Shown: positions 13,901 to 25,900 of the stretch, piece after piece | Position numbering within the stretch: position 1 is the first letter of the stretch | How the letters are laid out: each line of letters opens with the position of its first letter | Source of the DNA: Thunnus maccoyii | Taxonomy: Eukaryota; Chordata; Actinopteri; Scombriformes; Scombridae | Direction: 5' to 3' | DNA length: 64,000 nucleotides | Assembly: GCF_910596095.1 (NCBI RefSeq) | Contig: NC_056538.1 | Span: 21,562,501-21,626,500, forward strand | Translations under genes and position numbers: made by a program | Notes under the pieces: generated by a model | The model's database searches: none | What the model was told of the DNA's origin: nothing | What the model saw: the letters and a program-made list of their open reading frames with translations, nothing else

Positions 13901-16900
13901 TATGTGAGGAGACACTGCAGCCACCTATGCTGTAGGTGCAACACTTAAATGCAGATGTATAAATCAGTGTTTAAGAGACAACTATCAAAGGGTAAGGTGT
14001 TCACAACCAATCACCCTGCTCCGTAAACTGCTAGCGGATCAGAGTATACAGCTTTTAACATGCTCTGGTTTCAACTTAAAGTTCAAATCCACATAGAAAA
14101 GGCAGTTTTCTTCTTTTTATGACATTGTCAAACAGCCAAAACATCCCACCTAAACAACACATCTATCAACCTGGCAATTACTCTGCCAATTTTACTATCC
14201 TGCTGTTTTTTCCAACTCACCTGCCCTGTAGTGTGCGTGCATAACAAGGCCAGCTCTCCTTGTATTCAGCCTCTTTCTCCTCCTTCTCAGGTCTGGAGTT
14301 ACGTCCCTGCCAAAAGCCTCTTTTCCAGGAGGGGCGACGGTCCTGATTCTGGGGACAATACCTAGCAGAAAGACATCAACCAGCTTATATAATACCCCAG
14401 AGTAGGATGGTATAGGTTCCATCTGAATTAGTGTATATTTATGTGTATTGGGAGCAGTGCTGTTCTACCTGGTCATCTCCACAACATCCTCAAGCAGGAA
14501 CTCTTGCACTGGGAAAGTCAAGCCGGGGATGTGGATCATTGGACACTTGTCTAAAGGATTTTGACACAACGGAGGGGGTTGGGAATAAGGAGAAAAACAA
14601 TTAATCCAACAGGAATAACATATTCACTAAGAAAAATTTGGCTTGTCATTACTAAGGTGTATACCAAAATATTTAGAGAACTTCTCTGCGTTGAGTGTGG
14701 CACTCATGAGGACGACTTTGAGGTCGTCTCGGCGGTTGAGCAGGTCCTTCACAATGACGAGCAAAACATCAGATTGCAGGCTTCTCTCGTGGATCTCATC
14801 TAAAACCAAATGGCTGACACTGGACAGCAATCTGATGGGGAGACAGAGCATAAGACAAAGTTAACAAGACAGAACATGCATACAGAGAGTACAGCAAACA
14901 ATGTTATAGCTATATCTTGTCTGGCTTAAAACTGGAGCAACAAGAAATGCTGTTATTTGTTTATTTTGTATACACATTCCCTTGTAGTTAAGTCTGTTAT
15001 CAATGGCATTTCAACTTGAATTTAACACTAAATTTTGTGCTCATCTGAGCAGCACTGGTCTTTAATAATAAATGAGTTAACTGGGTTTCCGGCCTGAATG
15101 GGTTAATGCATTACTAATGTGATGGCTGGACAGAGCAGTCATACGTAAACTGACATAGATGGCATAGACATACTGTAGCTGCAGTCCATACAGACTGTCA
15201 TCTTGTAAGCCAGCTGCTGTGTAAACATAAGTTAATGCCAAAAAGTTGCAGCATTTTGTCAGTCTACCGTAGTCCTAAAATGACTCACTAGTCGTGCCAA
15301 TTCTGGATGAGTATGAAGCCAGACAACAAGAAAAGCTGGCACTCTCACTTAGCCTCCGTGGTTTTTCTGAAGACACTCAGAATGCAAGGATGAGCATGCA
15401 GGGATGAGTCAACAGAAGCTGCGTGTGTGTGTGTCTTGATTTTCTCTGCCTATGAGAATGGGGACCCATACTAATGCTTCTTCTACAGACAGTAGAGTCA
15501 ACCACAAATCAATGGGGATAAAGCGGAGTGACACAGAGGGAATAAGAGAGTAGAGGAAGGACAGCTGGAGCAGACACACAGAGAGGAAAAGCAGAAGAAG
15601 AAAACACTGGAAGAAGATGTGATGAGGATGAAGATGAGGAAGCAGGGAGGGGGGGGGGGGGCTCACGGGTCTGAGCGAAGCCACTGAAGAATTATGCCTG
15701 TTGTACAGTACAGGACCGAACCTTGTCTCCGTGGTAACCGGCTGAAAAGTAAGGGGAGAAAAAAAAAAAAAAGAAAGAGACTTTACATTTCCCAAATGAC
15801 ACAAATTAAGACGGAGTATAAAGTCAAGGGAACGGTTGCCATAATGAGGCTCTGGTTTCTCTGTTAATTTTCCTACATATATGTATGTGATTGTAACAGC
15901 CTCCATTGTCTTTTTTGTATTTCTGTCCTGTATCTCCACTCTCCTTTTCCATTTCTGTATTCCAGTCATTTTCTTCTTTTTAAGTTGACTGCACAAACAA
16001 ACATTATTTCATAGCAGCAAGATCTTGATGCTCACCCTGTACAAAGATACGCACATAAAGCTAAGACGGATGCTGCTATAAAATGTTGCTTATACAGAAA
16101 ATGCCATCCAATAAGTACTGTATTTTGTCGTAATAGGCACTTGTGTCTACACTGGCTTTACATCATACTTTGCATAAGTATTAGTCAGTTCTGAAAAGTT
16201 TATCAAATGATCAGTAATTGTGAGATAACTTCTCATTTCAAGCCTCTTTTATGGTGCATCTGAAAAATGTATTTCACTGACTACTGAACCACATTAAAGG
16301 CTTTGTTGCATAACTGATGCAAGTGTGATATTTCCAACAACTCATTTCAGGCAAAAACAACACTAATAACAATGAAATAATGTTTTATGAAGCACTCATC
16401 AAAACATGGTTATAGAATACTTCACAACATGAAAAAACATAATTATAGAATCAAAACACGACACAGTAACACGTAAACTATGGACCTAATTAAGCCTCAC
16501 TGATAAGCAGATTGCAGCTAAACGGCAGCAATGGTACAACAACATATACTGTAAATGAAAAAGATGACAATCAACAATAACAGAGTGATAAAAGCAATCA
16601 ATCTTAAAACAAAAATGTGATTATGTTTATAATAGAATCAAAAGATATTACACAATAAATTAGTCAGTTTGTTCAACAGTAATGAGGCCACGCTGGAACA
16701 TCACCTTGCAGCACGATTGCTGTGCAGTAGTTTGATTAAAAGGTTAAATAATTTTGGAATATGCAACACGTAGTCACAAAACAAAAATAATGAAGGGCTT
16801 AAAACTACATTTTCACACAGGGATCCTCTTCATGACAGGGGTCTCAAGGTCAGGTAATAAAGCACGACCGGTTCACAATTTTTCAAGCCTGTCTTTAACA

Positions 16901-19900
16901 ACAGTCAGGTGCCCATATGAACACTGAAACAGGTTTTGCTCACTGTTATCATTCCTCCTGTTCATACTGACCAATAGAAGAACCCCTTCGAATGCACTTA
17001 CAATGTAAGTGATGGGGGCCAAAATCCACAGTCCTCATTTTGAGCAAAAATGTATTTAAAAAATTATTTGAAGTTAAGATGAAGCTTCAACCGACCGAAT
17101 GAGTCAAATCATGTCAATATCTTTCAATGTTACAGTCATTTTAGTAAACGTCTACTTTGTGTCTCAATGGACAGTGTTTTCCTGCTCATTCGCAAGGGAA
17201 GGATCATAACAAAAAGGAGAACTTTGGCACTAAAAACAGTAGCTTTGAAATAATATTGACTTGATTTGACTGATTTGGACAAGCCTCATATTAGCTTCAA
17301 ATAAACTTTCAAATAGACTTTTGTGGAAGGAGGGCTGCGGATTTTGTACCTCATCACTTACATTTAAAGTGCATTATGAAGGGATCTCTTAATGACCAGT
17401 ATGAACAAGAGGAATGATTAGAGCAAGAAAAAAATGTGTCACTGTTCATTTGGTCACATGACTATTGTTTTAAGACAGACTTGAAAAACTGTGAACTGTG
17501 ATCTTTTAAGGCTCTTATCATGTCAGTTGATATTGTGTTTTAATGGTGCACATTTCCAAACAGGTTTCCAGTCGACACACAGAAAGCATGGAGTTGTTTT
17601 TCCAGCACAATATTAATCAGTGATCATCAATCAACTACATCAATTCTGAATTTCACTGGCAACCAGCTGAAATAGAGTTACTATCATCAAAAAGGTAACA
17701 GACGTTATCAGTCATCTCTGGTTGTTTCTGGCAGTTTTCAAATCTCATAGCTGAGAAAGATTATTATGAATCAGATTAATGTAATTTACTCCAAAACTGT
17801 TTTCTACTTTGTGTTTATTATAACCACTCATCATTTACACTTTAACAGCACCAGAGAGAAAACATTTAATTCAGTGCACTGACTGAGTTGTGAAGACTAA
17901 TAAGACTGGTTCCCTACAAATGTAACGAATGAAGTAAGCAAAGACTAGATTAAATGTGTTCTAGCCAAAATGAATCCAGACTGTTTTAAAAGAAGTTGAC
18001 TCCCCACTAAGAGACTGGAGGAAAAATAAAGAGTCGGAGCTCTGGTTTTTCAAGAGTGCAGTAGTGTGTACTTTTTTTTTTATTAGTTGCTATGTGGGGG
18101 TGCTGGAGCATCAATAGAAGCTGAACAAAGCTTGAGTTACAAATTGCCAGTTTTTGCATATACCCATGGTCTTTATCAGTGACAGTGACAGTGGGCACTG
18201 ACAGCACCGCAGTATGAATAAAGCTCAAAAAGATGCCTTTCTAAATTGACTAGACTTTATTTAAGTTCTTTGAGGCAAACATAGGCTGTATATTGTTTTT
18301 CTCCCTTAATGAGAGCTATGACTCGAAACTTCAGCAAATTGCAACATGCAACTAAAGAAAAAATAGCACCAGATAAAAAGATATGTGGAATAAAATGTGG
18401 AAAATTTGATTTAAATTCACGGACTGGAAGACTGTTATTTGTCCCATTTCTTTGACAGTCAGTAATCATTTTCTTTGTCCATTTTTTTACTTCTGATCCT
18501 CTGTATCAGTCTCCCTTCATGTCATTTCTGAATTGCCTCTTTTCCCCCTATACTGCATCTATCTTATACTTTGTACTCTGCTGAATATAATTCACCTCTG
18601 ATTGCTGAAGCTTTTCGTCTCCTGTAACTTTCCTCTCACTCAGTCCGCAAGTCTGCTCAAGGGATTTTTCCTTTAGCTTTGTCCGTGTCTTTCTGTGTGC
18701 ATGGTCTCAGATGATTCCCATCTACTAATTCTAATATTTCTTGTCCATCAAAACAACTCATTTCCTGCGGTAATTATTCATTACATGTATTTCCCATATG
18801 CATCTCAATTAAGCCCATCCATCAAGAAAATGAAATAAGACTGTGCACAGTCTTAATATGTGGATCAGGTCTTTGTAGTTTGATGACGTGACTTCATGTG
18901 TATAAATACCCAAAAAGAGTACACATTAGGAGTTACAACTAGTTTTTTTCTGAAGACCAAGAATTTAACATAATCCTCAGAGATATCTGGACCAAGAAAA
19001 TCTATAGGCTGCCAAATCAAGTTTAAAGCAGGACTTTGAGGGAATGAAACAGACTATTCATGCTTTTTGCTATGAAACATACACAGCACTTAAATCTGTC
19101 CGTATATGTCTTAGAGAGCTAGATAACATCACCAATGTCGCCATCCCACAAAGGCTCTGATTGGCTGAGTTGTTTATCCAAGCGCAGACAAAGCAACACA
19201 GGAAAGCAACGTCAGACCTTTATAAATGAGTAACAAAAATCTGAGACATTGGCAGCAATTCAGAGGTCTGGAACCAGTACAGTAGAGAGAGAGAATCATA
19301 AATCATCATCTTAAATAAAGATGCAATAAAGAATTGTCCTCATAACTGATTGATCTTCCATTTCTTCTTCAACTGATTAATCATTTGGTCTAATAAATGT
19401 CAGAAAATAGCAAAAAATGCCCATTGCAATTTCCTAAAGTCCAAGGTGATGCCATCAAATTAGGGCTGTGGGATATGACCAAAATCTCATATCCCGATAT
19501 AGGTCATTTCATATCCCAATAATGATACATATCACAATATAGCACATTTTCTGTTCAATGAATTCAATGAATAAATAGTTTTACACCATTAATTGATTAT
19601 CAAAATATCTGCAGACTGATTTTCTGACCATCGACTAATTAGCCTATTGTTTCAGCTATAGAGGGAAAAGAACCGAGCTGTGGAGAACCAGCAGCCCTTT
19701 CCTTTCACAAAAAAGAAGCCATGAGCAACCCAAAAACAATCGTGAATCAACTCTTCCGAAAGTCTCATGTTACCTTTTAAATTGCCAGTCATTCAAAATT
19801 GTAGGGTATTTATGTTAGTGCTTAAACATACAGTTCCTGCATTTTATGCATAAACATACGTTATGCATAAAAATACTTCCTTACCTCTGCAGGCGGATTT

Positions 19901-22900
19901 GGTAACCACAAGAATTTCCGTTCCCGACACTTTCTGCCCTCTCTGCTGCTACACGTTCTGCTACCTGTGAGGAGGCACACATATACAGGCATTTAAGAGC
20001 ACAGTCAGCACCATGAAAAAATAGCCATCTAATCTACATGACTGGTGGACGAAAAGACAAACACATTGCATGTACACGATTTCAACTCCACATCCACCCT
20101 CAGTATGCACACACCCACACATACTCCAACACAGTCAGATCTAAAAAACTAGAGAGCACATACCGAGATGGCACTGATCCTACGAGGCTGCGTGCAAACC
20201 ACTCGGCACATCGAGCCCATGCCACGGTTGATATGGTCGTCTAGGATGAACTGAGTAACCTGGGTGGTCTTTCCGCAGCCCGTCTCCCCGCTCACGACCA
20301 GGACACGGTTAGAGTTGATCAGCTGCACCAGTTCCTGAGGATGGAAGGATGGAACCAGATGTGGGACAGTGCAAGGATTATGGGAAAAAGGGGTGATGGC
20401 AGGGAAAATAAGGCTTCAAACTTGAACAAGAGTAATTAAGGAATTCAGACTTGTACATGACAAAATAAAGGCACAGCATGGAATTATAATAAGACATCAT
20501 TTTTAGCAGAAATTTTGCAATTCATTTTGAGAAGGGCAGAATTTACATATGTGGGATCAAAAACGTACCTCTTTCTTCCCATAAGATGGTAATTTTTCCC
20601 TGAATTTCTGAAAACAAGAATGAACAAACAAAAGTTAACACTGAAAAAAAAAAAACATCAAAAGAGAATGTTCTTAATCTTAATAACTTGATAATGGGAA
20701 CAGTTGCACACCCAAACAGCTCTTGTGAAATTCTAATAATCACAGATTCTGTGAAGTGGTTTGGCATTAATTAATTAAACCCATAATTTAGCACACACTC
20801 GCAGGAATCATAAGACATGATAATATTGCAATACTGTGACGTCACAGTGACAAAACTGCATATTAAAAGAATAGCATAATAGTCCTATGATTACCAAGAT
20901 ATTAATCCACCATATTACCCAGCATAATTCTGTAGTAGGGTGTTGTACTAAAACATAACTTTTCTTTACTTTTTATTTATTTAATGAGCAGGATTTAGAC
21001 CATAGATATATGAAAGAGAAAAAACAAAAATGTAAATGTTAAAGTACAACAGATTGCTTGCACATTGTACTTCACGGAAGCTTGTGAATAAAATATTGTC
21101 ATACCGAAGGCATGAGTAATTGTTTTGTGGCTGGTAGGAAAGGTGGAAGAAATCAGTTATTAATGAATTCCAGAAAAGGAGACCAAGACTTCTGAAATGA
21201 ATTGTGGTTAGTTGTAATTTATGGAAAGTTTCTCCAGTTGAGAAGAATAACCTTTTTAGCTATTGTTAGGGATGTTAATGAAAGGTTTAAGGTGTGCAGA
21301 AATGTGGATGGAGAATTATTAGATCTGTAAAGGTAAACATTTTTTAACCTGTAAATGTCTGACCTTTTAATTACAGTATTGTTGTATTTTTATTAAAGCT
21401 GATATGTGTACACCTTAATGACCTCATTTTCAAACAGAGATTGCTATATTTTGATCATATCACCTTAATATAAAAAAATATCAGTAGGTAGAAAATCAAG
21501 GATGAGCATCTAGCCCAGTGAACATTTTGATACTAGCAGGCACATTATAAACTAACTTAATTCAACATAAACTGTCATAGCAATGCGACCAAGACACTAC
21601 TTAAGCAAGCCCAGAAAACCTCCAGGATGCTCCCTTCAACAGCTTTTGCTGCTGACTGTGTCAAAATGGATGTCACTAATTATACTCACCAGCATTTCTT
21701 TGTACTTTGGATCTGATTTCATCCTCTGCTGATCTCTCTTTAAGCAGTCATCCAGTGAACTGTCTCTGACTACCTCCTGAAATAAGAACTCCAGATCCTT
21801 GTCTTTCGTTCTCAGTTTATCTTTCTCCTCCTCCTGCTCCTGCTCCTCATCTTCATCCCAATTGTCAGGGGTCTCATCTTTAGCCTGAGAGAAGTTACTA
21901 ATAGAAAACAATAAAGGGGAAGATCAGTAAACAGTGTAAATATCCACAATGTAGTTGTTCACCAGACAATACTGGTTGTTCTGCGTTATTGGCATGGAGA
22001 AATATCCAAAGATTGTATTTTAGGAGCAGGTCAAGTTGGTTTTGGCATGCATCTGGTTTGCTGGCATAGTTACCGTTGTGATTTATGAGTTGCTTTCTTC
22101 TGCTCCGCATTAATATCTTCCTCTTCATCCTCAGATTTGATCTTGATCTTATGTTTCTCTTCTTCAGGCAGCTCCCCATCAAAGTAACTGTATACATGGA
22201 CCATAGATGTATCCATTAATTAAGTCAAATGTGTGTCAGCAAACACATCTCTAGTGAAATAGACACTCTAAGCACTTTAATCCTATCTGGCTTTTCTTTA
22301 TTGTACAGTAGAAATTACACAGTACACCAAGTTTTAAAAGGAAAAGCTATGCAAGCTCTTCTCACCAATGACCACTTCTGTTTGCAGCTGTGTGCCAGTT
22401 GTCAGATGTAGAGGCTCTTGAATCCCTGCCATCTCTCTCCGGACCAGGCTGGTCATTCTGGACAGAGTTAAGCAGCTTGGTAATCTGCTGCTCTCTGGCC
22501 TCATCCATCTGGACCACCGCTCGCTGCACAGAGATATGGAGTTTAGCTGCAACCTGATATTTAGCTCAAGTGCCTGACTTAATGTGATACCAAGGCTTGC
22601 TTTGAGGCAATGTCTCTAAATTTCATTTTATCCCACACATTGCTGCTGTCATCTGAAAATTTCATAAATCCAAGTTTGGTATTTTTTTTTGTATTTTAGT
22701 GACAGCTGAGGAATTACTTCCTTGACCACTTTGTAATTTCTGATTAGCTACATAAAGAAGTTTGCTTACTTTATGTTTTCTTATTTTTTATCAACAGAAA
22801 ATGAATGGCCAACTATTTAGATAATCGATTAATCACTTTGAGTCATTTTAAAATTTTTCTGGTTCCATTATTCCTCTATGATTGTGAACTGAATATCTTT

Positions 22901-25900
22901 GGGTTGTAGACTGTTGGTGAGGACAAAACATGATATTTCAGTTTGCATGTTGGGCTTTGGTAAACAGTGATGGACATTTCTCACCATTTTCTGACATTTC
23001 ATAGACCTTACTACCTCTACTTAACCATTTTGAGGGGGAAACATGCAATGCATGGCCAAGCAATCATGGAAGTTGTTTTCCCTGCTCCTGAAAAGGTTAC
23101 CTTCGGTGATCATCAACACCTTTTATTAGAAGATGGGGAATTTCTTGCAGTGTATCCAGCATGATGATGAAGGTGCACTGCTCTGTACACAGCGTTGCTC
23201 ACACAGTCTTTACACATGCGGAAAACTTTGCACTCTGAAACATTTCCATATTGAGGAAAATGCAACTATGGCCCAAACTTTGCAAAGTTTTTATTATAGC
23301 TAGCTGACCCCATGTCGGCTTGTAACTTCGGAAAGGGTTACAATACGCTTTCGGGTTGCGCTGCTCTGTTGCGACCCAAGCTGCCATGCTGCTGTCTCAT
23401 TAGTGTTTTGTTTGTGCTAAATGGTTCAGCTTTTTTATACTTGACAAGTTTAACCTATTGAGGATGTGATGATGGTCTTTTTGAAAGAACTCGGGTGTGC
23501 TTCTATGCTACACCCGAGACCAGTCACCTGCTCCCCAACTACTGAGAAAACTGTGGGCTCTGACCTCAAGCAATTAGGTACAACCGAGGAAGAGAGGGAA
23601 GTGTGGAAGGGTGAGACAGCAACTATGTTGAAGAGCAAACAGACCACTTCCATGATTCTCTGCAATGTGCGCTCCCTGAAGAGCAAAGCTGATAAATTAC
23701 GAGTCAACGCCAGAGTCCAACACAAGTATTGAGATTTGTGCCTGCTTGTATTCACTGACACCTGGCTACAGGGGGATGTGCACAACTCACCCGTTGCCCT
23801 GGAAGACTTCTCTATGGTGCACTCTGACAGGAGTGACACCTCAGGCAAGAGCAGGGGAGGAGGCATCTGTGTCTTTGTCAACCAAAAGTGGTGCTCCCAA
23901 TTTACAATGAGGGAGTCCATTTGCACCTCCGACAATGAGCAAGCATTTCTAAGTCTCAGACCCTTTTATCTCCCCAATGAATTTGGGAATATTTTATTAT
24001 GTTCTGTTTATATCCCACTGAGAGGAAACACTGCAAAGGCAGCCATCTTAATTAAGGACTGTGCACAGACAATTGCAATTCACTGCAGAAGCACCTTGTT
24101 TTATTGTTGGTGATTTTAACCTTCACAAGCTTGAAGCCACACTACCTGGATTTAAGCAATATGTGGGCTGTAAGACTCACAGAAACATAATTCTTGATAA
24201 ATATTATGGCAACATTAAAGACACTTACACAGCCAAGGCTAAACCCCAACTCTGACCATAATGTTGTTCATTTAATTCCTGCTTAAAAGCAGTAAACCAC
24301 AAGTAAAAACGGTACATGTCTGGGACAATGAGGCAATTGAAACTCTGAAAGGTTGCTTTTCTTCTTTCACCGACTGGAGTCTCTTTCACAGCTTGGACTT
24401 AGAGGAGGCAACAGACACCACTGCAGGCTATATTAAACTTTGCAGAGACAATGTCCTAACTCAGAAAAAAATAACCATGAACCAAAACAACAAACTCTAT
24501 ATTTCCAAAGAAATTAAAAAGTGCACAGTTCAGAAAAAAAATTCATTTAAGAGTGTGGACCTTGTGGAAATGGGGAATATTCAGAGAGAACTTAATCATA
24601 ATTTAAGGAAGGCCAGGAGGAAAGTGAAGGAGAAATTTGAAACTCACTACTCTTCAATGAACAGCAAAAAATTGTGGGATTCTATGAAATCTATGACGAA
24701 CGTGGTCCCAGCTAAAAAGTCTCTTGGTTTTTTAAACAAGGATGTTAAGGCCAATGAACTAAATGACTTTTATACAAGGTTTGAAACAGCTTATTTCTCG
24801 CGAGAGCAAAAAGTGGCTCTGGATATATGACCTGCATCTGACTGTCCAAAAATCATCATCGATCAGCATGCAGTAAAGAGACTGTTCTCACACACCTGCC
24901 CCAGGAAGGCCTCTGGCCCAGATGGCATCTCTGGGTTACTGCTGAATTCATACAGTGAAGAGATAGCACAGGTGGTGCCCCATTTACCAGAAGTCTTTAA
25001 ATACTGTTCTTTCCATCTGGAAAATTTCTATTCCTGTTCCTAAAAAAGCATGCTGTAAGGAAAATAATGACTGTCGACCAGTTGCTTTGACTTCTGTAGT
25101 TATGAAACGTTTTGAGAAAATCATTATCATCATTAGTCAACTGTTCATTAGATCCTTCTCAGTTTGCTTACAGGTGTAACAGAGGTACAGATGATGCTGT
25201 CAAAACCATGGTGCATTTCATATCTAAGCACTAAAGGTATGTATGTGTACTTATGTATGTCTTTTATTTGTAGATTTTAGTTCAGCAGTTTAATACTGTA
25301 CAGCCACATCTATTAGTTATGAAGCTAGATGAGCTGAATAACCACCCTCTCATTATTAGGCGGTACCACTCGTTTTTGACCAACTGTAAAAAACAGGTCA
25401 GTGTTAATGGTATTCTTTCAGTACCCTGAACCTTGAACACAGGGGCCCCCCAGGGTGTGTTAGTTCACCTGTCCTTTTTACTTTATACACTAATGAGTGT
25501 AGAAGCTGTAAGCCTAATAACTAAATCATTAAATTCTCAGATGATACTGCCATCTTTTAGGTTTAATGAGGAAGGACAGCAACTTTTCAGAGCCTGGTCT
25601 TGAATGTTAAAAAGACAGAAGAGATGGTCTTTGACCCTAGAGGAGTGGGTGAGCACAGGCCTGTGGTCATCCACGATGTAACCATCTCACAGGTCCCTCT
25701 CATACGTATATCTTGGTGTTTTTTATTGATAGATCGCTAACCTGGAGCACGCATATTGACGGTCTTTGTATCAGACTACGATAACGTCTGCACTTCTTGC
25801 AGCGACTCAGTTCGTGATGTTGATCAGAAGTTTTTGGTAGTCTTTTATCAGGCGGTCTTAAGAGCCTAATTAGATACGACATCACAGCTTGGTTTGGTAA

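Noticed and set aside
14221..14348. dhx36 exon 11 starting at the nearer AG (ccccag|AATCAG)
   Set aside because: The phase does not match exon 10. Starting at 14361 adds YCPQ and aligns with the mammalian RYVPEQ segment.
15409..15996. 195-codon minus-strand frame
   Set aside because: It overlaps true exon 8 (15667-15741) in the wrong frame and otherwise reads intron sequence, including homopolymers.
20835..20846. A second TGACGTCA palindrome in dhx36 intron 4
   Set aside because: It sits in AT-rich intron sequence without promoter context, and a single 8-mer is expected by chance at this scale.
21690..21884. dhx36 exon 4 starting at the downstream acceptor
   Set aside because: Joining the CG-ending exon 3 to GCTAAAG shifts frame; the acceptor giving 21897 keeps the reading frame and a conserved acidic linker.
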